DNA from: Pseudomonadota bacterium
GTDB lineage: Bacteria > Pseudomonadota > Gammaproteobacteria > Burkholderiales > Burkholderiaceae_C
Assembly: GCA_023436025.1 (NCBI GenBank)
Contig: JAEZKX010000166.1
Location: 1 to 10,173 of the forward strand
Direction: 5' to 3'
DNA length: 10,173 bases
The notes beneath the pieces were generated by a model, which had not been told where the DNA came from, searched no databases, and was given only the letters and a program-made list of their open reading frames with translations. This document shows positions 1-8,174 of this stretch, in pieces. Within the stretch, counting starts at the first letter, position 1. Each line of letters starts with the position of its first letter. A program made the position numbers and the translations under genes.

Positions 1-1539
<1,539 letters not shown>

Positions 1540-1735
1540 GATGCAGCGATTGTCCTTGAACGCGACAGCAGGTTCGGTGCCAGGGCGGGCGAGCACCCGC
1601 CCCAGGGCGCGCTTGGCGCGACCGGACGCCGCATCGCCGGCGTTGTCACGCCCGGTCACACCTTGTTGCCCATGGCGCAAGTCGCCCCCGCTAGGCTGCC
1701 GCCGATCCGCCCGCGTGCCGGCCAATGGAGGACCC
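1540..1735. promoter_or_regulatory. Divergent intergenic region between recQ and the SixA-like gene
   Basis: This 196-bp gap must hold the promoters of both divergent genes, unless recQ starts at its GTG at 1596. A TTGTCA at 1643-1648 resembles a sigma-70 -35 box, but no convincing -10 box lies at the right spacing (TAGGCT at 1692-1697 is too far away). No operator-like palindrome of note is visible. The assignment as promoter region rests on gene layout, not on a recognised site. Confidence 0.35.
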
Positions 1736-2242
1736 ATGAAGACGCGCCTGCTTGCTTCCTTCCTCGCATCCCTGCTGGTGGGCTGGGCCGGCCTCGCGGC
1801 CGCCCAGCAGACCGTGATCCTGGTGCGGCACGCCGAACTTGCGGGCGCTGCCATGGCCGAGCCCAAGGGCCTGCCCCTGTCCGCGGACGGTGCCGCGCGC
1901 GCGCAGCGCCTGGCCGCTGTTTTGAAGGACGCCGGCGTGGGCGCCATCTACGTCACCGATTTCGTGCGCACCCAGGACACGGCGGCGCCCCTGGCGCAGG
2001 CGCTCGGCCAGGCTCCGGTGGTGGTGCCCAAGGGCGACGCGCAGGAACTGGTGCAGCGCCTGCGCAGCCAGCATGCGGCCCAGACCGTGCTGCTGGTGGG
2101 CCACACCGATACGCTGCCGGGGCTGCTGCGCGCCCTGGGCCATCCGGATGCCCCCACGATCGAGTCCCAGGACTACGGCAGCATCTTCGTGGTGGCGCCG
2201 CGCGAGGGCGGCCGCCCCGCGGTCCTGCGCCTGCGGTATTGA
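1736..2242 (+). CDS. Exported histidine phosphatase superfamily protein (SixA/phosphoglycerate mutase-like)
   Basis: This 168-residue protein of the histidine phosphatase superfamily hydrolyses phospho-groups through a phospho-histidine intermediate; its substrate cannot be told from sequence. The N-terminus (MKTRLLASFLASLLVGWAGLAAAQ) is a typical Sec signal peptide with probable cleavage after A23, so the mature enzyme is periplasmic or secreted, unlike cytoplasmic SixA. The catalytic RH motif is R31-H32 (VILVRHAE), the second arginine site is R78 in DFVRTQDTAAP, and the second histidine is H123 in LLVGHTDTLP. All core residues are therefore present. The start is supported by GGAGG at 1727-1731, 4 nt before the ATG. 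The gene stands alone between recQ and the convergent regulator, so context gives no role. Confidence is high for fold and export, low for substrate. Confidence 0.88.
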   Translation: MKTRLLASFLASLLVGWAGLAAAQQTVILVRHAELAGAAMAEPKGLPLSADGAARAQRLAAVLKDAGVGAIYVTDFVRTQDTAAPLAQALGQAPVVVPKGDAQELVQRLRSQHAAQTVLLVGHTDTLPGLLRALGHPDAPTIESQDYGSIFVVAPREGGRPAVLRLRY

Positions 2243-2331
2243 GTGAGGCGCGGCGTCCGCCGTCCGCGAGTGGGCAGCGATCCCGGCGCAACGGACGGAA
2301 GGCTGCGCCCAGCCGATCCGCATGGCGGACC
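2243..2331. other. Convergent intergenic gap, possible weak terminator structures
   Basis: This 89-bp gap lies between two convergent stop codons. It contains an inverted repeat CCGTCCG (2260-2266) / CGGACGG (2292-2298) with a 25-nt loop, and a short hairpin TCCGC-ATG-GCGGA just downstream of the regulator stop. Neither is followed by a T-tract on either strand, so an intrinsic terminator is not supported. Transcription end here is expected from the layout only. Confidence 0.3.
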
Positions 2332-3264
2332 TCAGCGCGTCGCCTGCAGCTGCCCGGCCAGCGCCGCCGCCGCGGTGCGCGTTTCCACGCCCAGCTTCTC
2401 GAAGATGTGTTCCAGGTGCTTGTTCACCGTGCGCGGGCTCATGCCCAGGATGTCGGCGATGTCGCGGTTGGTCTTGCCCTTGGCGAGCCACGACAGCACC
2501 TCGGTCTCGCGCGGCGTCAGCGCCACCGCGCTGGCGCGGGCGGGGGCGGCGCCGGCGGCGGCCACGCGCAGCAGCAGCATGGTCTCGGCGAACCAGCCGG
2601 CGCCCATGTGGCGTGCCAGCAGGCGCGAACCGTCCGGCAGCGGCTGCACGGTCTCGGCGGCGGGCGTCGCCGATGCCAGCCAGCGGGCCGCGGCGGCGCT
2701 GCCGTCGTCGCCGGGAAAAGCGGCTTCCAGCCAGGCCGTGGCCTGCGGCGAGCGCCAGGCGACGCGGCCCTGCCCGTCCAGCACCACCGTGCCCATGCCG
2801 GCGATGTCCACCGCCTCGCGTGCCAGCCGGGCCGAGCGGGCGTTGCGCACATGCGTCGCCACGCGCGCCAGCACCTCTGGAATGCGCAGCGGCTTGACCA
2901 CATAGTCGACGCCGCCGCTGGCGAAGCCGCGCACGATCTGCTCGGTCTCCGACAGGCCGGTCATGAACACGATGGGCACGTGTGCCCAGGCCGGCGTGGC
3001 CTTGAGTTCGCGGCACAGGGCGAAGCCGTCGGTGCCGGGCATCAGGGCGTCCAGCAGCACCGCATCGGGCACCGCCACCTCGAAGCGCGCCCGCGCCTCG
3101 TCGGCGTCGCGCGCCACCATCACGGTGTAGCCCTCGGCCGCCAGTGCATCGCACAGCATGCGCAGCGTCTCGACGGCGTCGTCCACCACCAGCACGACGG
3201 CGCTGGCGGTCGCCGGCGGCGGCGCGGGCAGGGCAGCGAACCCGGAATCAGGCACGGGTGACAT
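2332..3264 (-). CDS. Response regulator transcription factor, receiver + PAS-like region + LuxR/NarL-type HTH
   Basis: This 310-residue DNA-binding response regulator is the likely output of the membrane kinase encoded just upstream. The receiver domain spans about residues 22-140, with acidic pair D28-D29, phospho-acceptor D72 (VLLDALMPGTDG), switch T102 (FMTG) and K124 (VVKPL), all canonical. Residues about 150-240 (VDIAGMGTVVLDGQGRVAWRSPQATAWL) look like a degenerate PAS domain of unknown ligand. The LuxR-type helix-turn-helix occupies about 249-303 (LTPRETEVLSWLAKGKTNRDIADILGMSPRTVNKHLEHIFEKLGV). The ATG at 3264 is chosen because GAGGA sits 5 nt upstream and the N-terminus then leads straight into the receiver. 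An upstream ATG at 3402 would run deep inside the kinase gene. The 17-nt overlap with the kinase gene implies translational coupling. Its targets are inferred: the divergent urt operon and possibly its own operon. Confidence 0.92.
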   Translation of the reverse strand: MSPVPDSGFAALPAPPPATASAVVLVVDDAVETLRMLCDALAAEGYTVMVARDADEARARFEVAVPDAVLLDALMPGTDGFALCRELKATPAWAHVPIVFMTGLSETEQIVRGFASGGVDYVVKPLRIPEVLARVATHVRNARSARLAREAVDIAGMGTVVLDGQGRVAWRSPQATAWLEAAFPGDDGSAAAARWLASATPAAETVQPLPDGSRLLARHMGAGWFAETMLLLRVAAAGAAPARASAVALTPRETEVLSWLAKGKTNRDIADILGMSPRTVNKHLEHIFEKLGVETRTAAAALAGQLQATR

Positions 3265-6200
3265 CCTCGTCCTCACGCAGTTGTTCGACGACCGCCGCGA
3301 AATCGAAGCGGTCGGCGCAGTCCTGCAGGGCGGCCAGCGCCGCTTCGTGCACAGGCCAGGCGGCGCGCGCCGCACGCAGGCGCTGGCGCAGCGCCGAGGC
3401 ATTGGCCTGCCGCGCCAGCCGCAGCAGGTCCTCGCGCAGGTCCTCCGGCAGGCTCGCCGCGTCTGCCGCGTCCGCCGCCGTCGCGGGCGGCAGCGGCAAC
3501 AGCGGCGCGAGCGGCGTGTTGGCGCGCACCCATTCCAGCTGCAGCGCGCGCTCCAGCGCGTCCAGCAGCTCCGATTCCATCACCGGCTTGCCGATGAAGC
3601 CCTGGCATTGCAACGCCTCGATGCGGTCCGGCCGTTGGTCGAACAGGTTGGCCGACACGAACACGATGGGCAGGTCCGCCGCCGGCCGCAGGGCGCGCAG
3701 CAGGGCGGCGGTCTGCCAGCCGTCCAGGTCGTCCATGGTGATGTCCAGCAGCACCGCGTCCACCGCGCGCTGCTCCACCACTTCGACGCACTCGCGGCCG
3801 CTGGCCGCCTCCAGCACGGTGAAGCCCAGGGGCACCAGCAGTGCCGCCAGCAGCTGCCGCTGCAGCGGCTGGTCGTCCACCACCAGCAGGGTGCGGCGCG
3901 GCGCCAGGTAGCCGATGACGGGGCGCAGCGCCGGCGTCGGCAAGGGCGGGCGCGCCGGGTCGCTGGCGACCTCGGGCAGGTAGACGCGCACGCTGAAGGT
4001 GCTGCCCACGCCGGGCGTGCTTTCCAGTGTGAGTTCGCCGCCCATCAGCTGCGCCAGCAGGTGGGTGATGGTCAGGCCCAGGCCGGTGCCGGGCTCGCCC
4101 AGGCGGCGGCCGGCGCTGCCCCGCTCGAAGGGCAGGAAGATGCGCTCCTGGTCCTGCGGCGCGATGCCGATGCCGGTGTCGATCACATCGAGGCGGCTCA
4201 CGTGGCGGCGGAAGTCCAGCCGAAGGCGCACTTCGCCCTGCATGGTGAAGCGCAGCGCGTTGGCCAGCAGGTTGATCAGGATCTGCCGCAGCCGCTTGGC
4301 GTCGGCGCGGATCCAGGCCGGCATGCGTCCCAGCACCTCGACCTCGAAGCGCAGGCCGCGCGCCTCGGCCTGCGGCCGCATCATGCGTTCGACGTCGGCG
4401 ATCAGCTCCGGCAGCGGCAGCGCCGCCACGTCCAGGCGGATGCGCCCGGCCTCGATGCGCGCCAGCTCCAGCGAGCCGTCGATCAGCGCGTGCATGTGCT
4501 GGCCGCTGTGCTGCATGGTCGCCAGCGTCTCGCGCAGCCAGCCCTCGACCTGCGGGCTCTTCAGCAGGATCTGCGTGTAGCCCAGGATGCTGTTCAGCGG
4601 CGAGCGCAGCTCGTGCGTCATGCCGGCCACGTAGCGCGTCTTGGCCACGCTGGCGGCCTCCGCCTGGTCCTTGGCGGCCTGCAGCGCGGCGTCGGTGCGG
4701 CGGTGCGCCTCGATCTCCTGCAGCAGCAGCTGGGTCTGCCGCTCCGATTCGTCCTGCGCCATGCGCCGGCTGTCGGTGCTGAGCACCACCCACCAGGCGC
4801 ACACGGCGCTCAGCGCCGCCAGCAGGGTGAACACCTTGAGGAAGGGCGCCTTCAGCGTCTCGGCCGGCATTTCGAGGCTCTCCTGCACGTAGACCATGCC
4901 CAGCAGGAAGGCGATCACGCCGGCCAGCGACACCAGCACCAGCAGGTAGTGCCCGGCGCGGAAGTTCACCCGCGCAGCCCAGCGCCGCGGGAGCAGCGCC
5001 GCCGCCAGCGCGCGCAGCTGGTCGACGGCGCGCGAGCCGGGCTTGCAGCGGTCGTGGCAGCGCGACTCCAGCGAGCAGCACAGCGAGCAGATCGGCGCCG
5101 CATAGGCGGGGCAGCGCGCCATGTCCTCGGACTCGAACTGGTTCTCGCAGACCGCGCAGCGCACCGCTTCGCCCGGCGCCCAGCCGGCGTCCGGCTGCCG
5201 CGCCAGGTAGTAGCGCCCGCGCGTGGCCCAGGCCAGCAGCGGCGCCAGCGCCATCGACAGCACCAGCGCGATGAAGGGCGAGAAGGCCGCCGCCAGTTCG
5301 CCGAACAGCCCGGCATAGGCCATGCAGGCGAGGCCGGCGGCCGGCACCATCGCCCCCAGGCCCACCGGGTTGAAGTCGTACAGGTAGGCGCGGCGGAATT
5401 CCACGTGCGGCGGCGACAGGCCCAGCGGCTTGTTGATCACCAGGTCGGCCACCAGGGCGCCGACCCAGGCGATGGCGACGTTGCTGTAGACGGCCAGCAC
5501 CTTCTCGAGTGCGCCGAACACGCCCAGCGTCATGAGCAGCGTGGCGATGACGACGTTGAACACCAGCCACACCACGCGGCCGGGGTGGCTGCGCGTGACG
5601 CGGGCGAAGAAGTTGGACCAGGCCAGCGAACCGGCGTAGGCATTGGTCAGGTTGATCTTCATCTGCGAGATGACGACGAACACCACCGTCATCGCCACCG
5701 CCAGGCCCGGCAGCCCCACCGCCTGCGTGAAGCCGGTCAGGAACATCTGCGTGGGTTCGGCAGCGCGCCGCACGTCCACCTCGAACTGCAGCGCGGCGAA
5801 GGCAAGGAAGGCGCCGCCGGCCATCTTGAGCATGCCCATGAGGATCCAGCCGGGCCCCGCCACCAGCACCGCGGCCCACCAGCGCCAGCGGTTCTCGCGC
5901 GTGCGCTCCGGCAGGAAGCGCAAGAAGTCGACCTGCTCGCCGATCTGCACCACCAGCGCGATGATCACGGCGCAGGCGGCGCCGAACAGGAGCGGGTCGA
6001 AGCCGCTGCTGCCGCTGCCGATGCCCGACAGCGAGCTGAAGTCGCGGAACAGCTGCGGCTTCTCCAGCGCGATCCAGACGAAGGGCAGCACCAGCAGGAA
6101 CAGCCACAGCGGCTGCGTCCAGGCCTGCAGCTTCGAGATCAGCGTGATGCCGCGCATGGCCAGCGGCAGCACCACCAGCGACGACGCCACGTAGCACCAG

Positions 6201-6682
6201 GCGATCGGCCAGTCCACCACCATCTGCAGCGCCAGCGCCATGATGGCCGCCTCCAGCGCGAAGAAGATGAAGGTGAACACCGCGTAGATCAGCGAGGTGA
6301 TCGTCGAGCCGAGGTAGCCGAAGCCGGCCCCGCGCGTGAGCAGGTCCATGTCGAGCCCGCAATGGGCGGCGTAGTAGGCGATGGGCAGGCCGGTGAGGAA
6401 GATCACCAGGCCCACCACCAGGATGGCCCACATGGCGTTGCTGAACCCGTAGTTCAGCGCGATGGCACCGCCGATCGCCTCCAAGGCCAGGAACGACAGC
6501 GAACCGAAGGCCGTGTTGGCCACGCGGAACTCGCTCCAGCGCCGGAAGCCCTTGGGCGTGTAGCGCAGGGCGTAGTCCTCCATGCTCTCGTCGGCGACCC
6601 AGGAGTTGTAGTCGCGCCGGAAGCGGAAGATGGTTTGCGGGGCCGCGCCGCCGGCGTCGGCGCGCGTCGGTTCGGGATGCAT
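3248..6682 (-). CDS. Hybrid sensor histidine kinase with N-terminal NCS1-type transporter domain
   Basis: This 1144-residue inner-membrane protein joins a transporter fold to a hybrid kinase. Residues about 25-490 form some 12 hydrophobic helices resembling the NCS1 family (purine-cytosine permease/hydantoin transporter), for example RGAGFGYLGSTITSLIYAVF. Residues 505-550 form a Cys-rich segment (C509, C512, C524, C532, C535, C536, C542, C546). Two more helices lie at about 578-599 and 613-635, followed by a charged coiled-coil linker. The HisKA H-box is H690 (GMTHELRSPLNSILGY). HATPase motifs are the N-box with N808, G1 DTGIGIAP (835-842) and G2 GEPGTGLGL (862-870). The receiver has D936-D937, phospho-acceptor D980, S1010 and K1032. 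The C-terminal tail (about 1078-1136) is helical without a clear Hpt motif. The ATG at 6682 has a weak ribosome site, but an in-frame TAA lies 12 nt upstream and conserved-looking sequence begins by residue 20. Domain calls are firm from residue 640 on; the NCS1 call rests on pattern only. The signal sensed is unknown; urea or a nitrogen compound is inferred from the neighbouring importer. Confidence 0.9.
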   Translation of the reverse strand: MHPEPTRADAGGAAPQTIFRFRRDYNSWVADESMEDYALRYTPKGFRRWSEFRVANTAFGSLSFLALEAIGGAIALNYGFSNAMWAILVVGLVIFLTGLPIAYYAAHCGLDMDLLTRGAGFGYLGSTITSLIYAVFTFIFFALEAAIMALALQMVVDWPIAWCYVASSLVVLPLAMRGITLISKLQAWTQPLWLFLLVLPFVWIALEKPQLFRDFSSLSGIGSGSSGFDPLLFGAACAVIIALVVQIGEQVDFLRFLPERTRENRWRWWAAVLVAGPGWILMGMLKMAGGAFLAFAALQFEVDVRRAAEPTQMFLTGFTQAVGLPGLAVAMTVVFVVISQMKINLTNAYAGSLAWSNFFARVTRSHPGRVVWLVFNVVIATLLMTLGVFGALEKVLAVYSNVAIAWVGALVADLVINKPLGLSPPHVEFRRAYLYDFNPVGLGAMVPAAGLACMAYAGLFGELAAAFSPFIALVLSMALAPLLAWATRGRYYLARQPDAGWAPGEAVRCAVCENQFESEDMARCPAYAAPICSLCCSLESRCHDRCKPGSRAVDQLRALAAALLPRRWAARVNFRAGHYLLVLVSLAGVIAFLLGMVYVQESLEMPAETLKAPFLKVFTLLAALSAVCAWWVVLSTDSRRMAQDESERQTQLLLQEIEAHRRTDAALQAAKDQAEAASVAKTRYVAGMTHELRSPLNSILGYTQILLKSPQVEGWLRETLATMQHSGQHMHALIDGSLELARIEAGRIRLDVAALPLPELIADVERMMRPQAEARGLRFEVEVLGRMPAWIRADAKRLRQILINLLANALRFTMQGEVRLRLDFRRHVSRLDVIDTGIGIAPQDQERIFLPFERGSAGRRLGEPGTGLGLTITHLLAQLMGGELTLESTPGVGSTFSVRVYLPEVASDPARPPLPTPALRPVIGYLAPRRTLLVVDDQPLQRQLLAALLVPLGFTVLEAASGRECVEVVEQRAVDAVLLDITMDDLDGWQTAALLRALRPAADLPIVFVSANLFDQRPDRIEALQCQGFIGKPVMESELLDALERALQLEWVRANTPLAPLLPLPPATAADAADAASLPEDLREDLLRLARQANASALRQRLRAARAAWPVHEAALAALQDCADRFDFAAVVEQLREDEDVTRA

Positions 6683-6845
6683 GCGCAGGTCTTAGCAAGA
6701 ACCGGGCTTGGATTGGGACCCGGCGCCCGCGCGCTGTCGCTACGTTAATTGACGTATGGGCCGCCCGCGGGCTTCTCCCTAGTCTTCGCACCAGCCCGGC
6801 TCAGCCTGCACCAACCGGGCCCACCCCGAAACCCGCGAGGACCCC
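6683..6845. promoter_or_regulatory. Shared divergent promoter region of the kinase operon and urtA
   Basis: These 163 bp separate the divergent kinase and urtA start codons and must carry the promoters of both operons. The region is GC-rich except for the AT-rich palindrome at 6741-6756. TTGACG (6749-6754), inside that palindrome, matches a -35 box for urtA in five of six positions, but nothing like TATAAT follows at 16-18 nt. An activated promoter is therefore more likely than a strong constitutive one. No sigma-54 -24/-12 pair (TGGCAC-N5-TTGC) was seen. The urtA ribosome site is GAGGA at 6837-6841, 4 nt before its ATG. Confidence 0.55.
6741..6756. promoter_or_regulatory. 16-bp near-palindrome TACGT-N6-ACGTA, candidate LuxR-type regulator operator
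   Basis: TACGTTAATTGACGTA reads almost the same on both strands: the TACGT/ACGTA arms and the AATT centre are symmetric, with one mismatched pair (T6746 against G6751). It is centred about 66 bp upstream of the kinase ATG and about 97 bp upstream of the urtA ATG, so one site could serve both directions. Dimeric LuxR/NarL-type regulators bind dyads of this size. The link to the neighbouring regulator is inferred from symmetry and position only. Confidence 0.45.
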
Positions 6846-8093
6846 ATGAAACCTTCCGCCCACCATCCCGACACCTCCCGCCGCCGCCTGCTCCAGGCGA
6901 TGGGCGCCGCTTCCGTGGCCGGCCTGCCGGCCTGGGCGGCGGCCCAGCCGACGGCGCAGGTCAACACCACCAAGCTGGCCGTCACCGACACCGAGGTGAC
7001 CGTCGGCCAGCTGCACTCGGCCACCGGCACCATGGCGATCTCGGAGACCGGCTCCATCCAGGCCGAGCAGCTCGCCATCGACCAGATCAATGCCCAGGGC
7101 GGCGTGCTGGGCCGCAAGATCAAGGTCATCAAGGAGGACGGTGCCTCCGACTGGCCCACCTTCGCGGAGAAGGCCAAGAAGCTGCTCATCAACGACCGCT
7201 GCGCCGCCGTCTTCGGTTGCTGGACCTCGGCCTCGCGCAAGGCGGTGCTGCCGGTGTTCGAGAAGGAGAACGGACTGCTGTACTACCCGACCTTCTACGA
7301 AGGCCTGGAGCAGTCGAAGAACGTGATCTACACCGGCCAGGAAGCCACGCAGCAGATCCTCTACAGCCTGGACTGGGCGGCCAAGGAGAAGAAGGCCAAG
7401 ACCTTCTTCCTGATCGGCTCGGACTACATCTGGCCGCGCACCTCCATGAAGATCGCGCGCAAGCACATCGAGAACTTCCAGAAGGGCAAGGTGGTCGGCG
7501 AGGAGTACTACCCGCTGGGCAGCACCAATTTCGGCTCGCTGATGAACAAGATCAAGGTGCAGAAGCCCGACTGCATCTTCGCCGCGGTGGTGGGCGGCTC
7601 CAACGTGGCCTTCTACAAGCAGCTCAAGGCGGCCGGCATCACCGGCGACAAGCAGCTGCTGGTGACGCTGTCGGTGACCGAGGACGAGATGACCGGCGTG
7701 GGCGGCGAGAACTTCGCCGGCTTCTATTCGTCGATGAAGTACTTCCAGACGCTGGACAACGAGAACAACAAGAAGTTCGTCACCGCCTTCAAGGCCAAGT
7801 ACGGCAAGGACGCGGTCATCGGCGACGTCACCCAGGCCGGCTACCTGGGCCCCTGGCTGTGGAAGGCCGCGGTCGAGAAGGCCAAGAGCTTCGACGTCGA
7901 CAAGGTGGTCGCCGCCTCGCGCGCCGGCATCGAGCTGACCACCGCGCCCGAGGGCTACGTGAAGCTGGACGCCAACCACCACCTGTGGAGCAAGTCGCGC
8001 ATCGCCGTGGGCATGCCCGACGCCACCTTCAAGGTGGTGTCCGAATCGCCCAACCTGATCAAGCCCGATCCCTTCCCCAAGGGCTACCAGTAA
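6846..8093 (+). CDS. urtA: Urea/short-chain-amide ABC transporter substrate-binding protein (UrtA family)
   Basis: This 415-residue periplasmic binding protein of the UrtA/FmdD/AmiC-like type (Peripla_BP group) captures the ligand for a branched-chain-amino-acid-type ABC importer. The leader carries a twin-arginine motif (S11-R12-R13-R14-L15-L16) and a likely AxA cleavage site after A33 (WAAAQP), suggesting Tat export. Family marks include GQLHSATGTMAISETG (about 54-69), INAQGGVLGRKI, VFGCWTSASRKAVLPVFEKENGLLYYP, FFLIGSDYIWPRTS, GEEYYPLGSTNF and GGSNVAFYKQL. Some positions differ from the classic urea-specific UrtA as I remember it (GQLHSATG where GxLHSLSG is usual, and YPTFYEGLEQSKN where YPVQYEGxExSxN is usual). 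An amide other than urea is therefore possible. GAGGA lies 4 nt before the ATG. It is the first gene of the operon, with urtB 81 bp downstream past a hairpin. Confidence is high for the family, moderate for urea as substrate. Confidence 0.92.
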   Translation: MKPSAHHPDTSRRRLLQAMGAASVAGLPAWAAAQPTAQVNTTKLAVTDTEVTVGQLHSATGTMAISETGSIQAEQLAIDQINAQGGVLGRKIKVIKEDGASDWPTFAEKAKKLLINDRCAAVFGCWTSASRKAVLPVFEKENGLLYYPTFYEGLEQSKNVIYTGQEATQQILYSLDWAAKEKKAKTFFLIGSDYIWPRTSMKIARKHIENFQKGKVVGEEYYPLGSTNFGSLMNKIKVQKPDCIFAAVVGGSNVAFYKQLKAAGITGDKQLLVTLSVTEDEMTGVGGENFAGFYSSMKYFQTLDNENNKKFVTAFKAKYGKDAVIGDVTQAGYLGPWLWKAAVEKAKSFDVDKVVAASRAGIELTTAPEGYVKLDANHHLWSKSRIAVGMPDATFKVVSESPNLIKPDPFPKGYQ

Positions 8094-8106
8094 GCGCCTG
8101 CCGCCA

Positions 8107-8127
8107 CCCTCCCCCGCCGGGGGAGGG
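8107..8127 (+). repeat. Perfect inverted repeat / stem-loop between urtA and urtB
   Basis: CCCTCCCCC (8107-8115) and GGGGGAGGG (8119-8127) form a perfect 9-bp all-but-one GC stem with a 3-nt loop, 13 nt after the urtA stop. No T-tract follows, so it is not a standard intrinsic terminator. In importer operons such hairpins after the binding-protein gene often protect the upstream message or thin out readthrough, giving more binding protein than permease. It could also be one copy of a dispersed genomic repeat. Confidence 0.7.
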
Positions 8128-8174
8128 CCGCCGCGGGACCGCTCCCGCCTTCTCCTTCACCACCCGGAGCCAGC

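Noticed and set aside
1643..1697. Sigma-70 promoter for the phosphatase gene (TTGTCA and TAGGCT)
   Set aside because: The spacing of more than 40 nt is far too long and the -10 match is poor.
3265..3402. Upstream ATG at 3402 as the start of the response regulator
   Set aside because: It would add 46 residues read out of frame through the kinase tail with no family resemblance, while the ATG at 3264 has a good ribosome site and leads directly into the receiver domain.
3158..6748. 1196-residue open frame on the plus strand opposite the kinase
   Set aside because: It is repetitive in Gln, Arg, His, Ala and Gly with no recognisable domain or hydrophobic pattern, and the opposite strand encodes a clear multi-domain kinase. 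A third-position GC bias explains its length.
6749..6783. Constitutive sigma-70 promoter for urtA with TTGACG as -35 box
   Set aside because: No acceptable -10 box lies 16-18 nt downstream; the nearest candidate (TAGTCT at 6780) is 25 nt away. The TTGACG may simply be part of the dyad.
8107..8127. Rho-independent terminator after urtA
   Set aside because: The stem is perfect, but no T-tract follows on the plus strand, and urtB and urtC clearly belong to the same operon.
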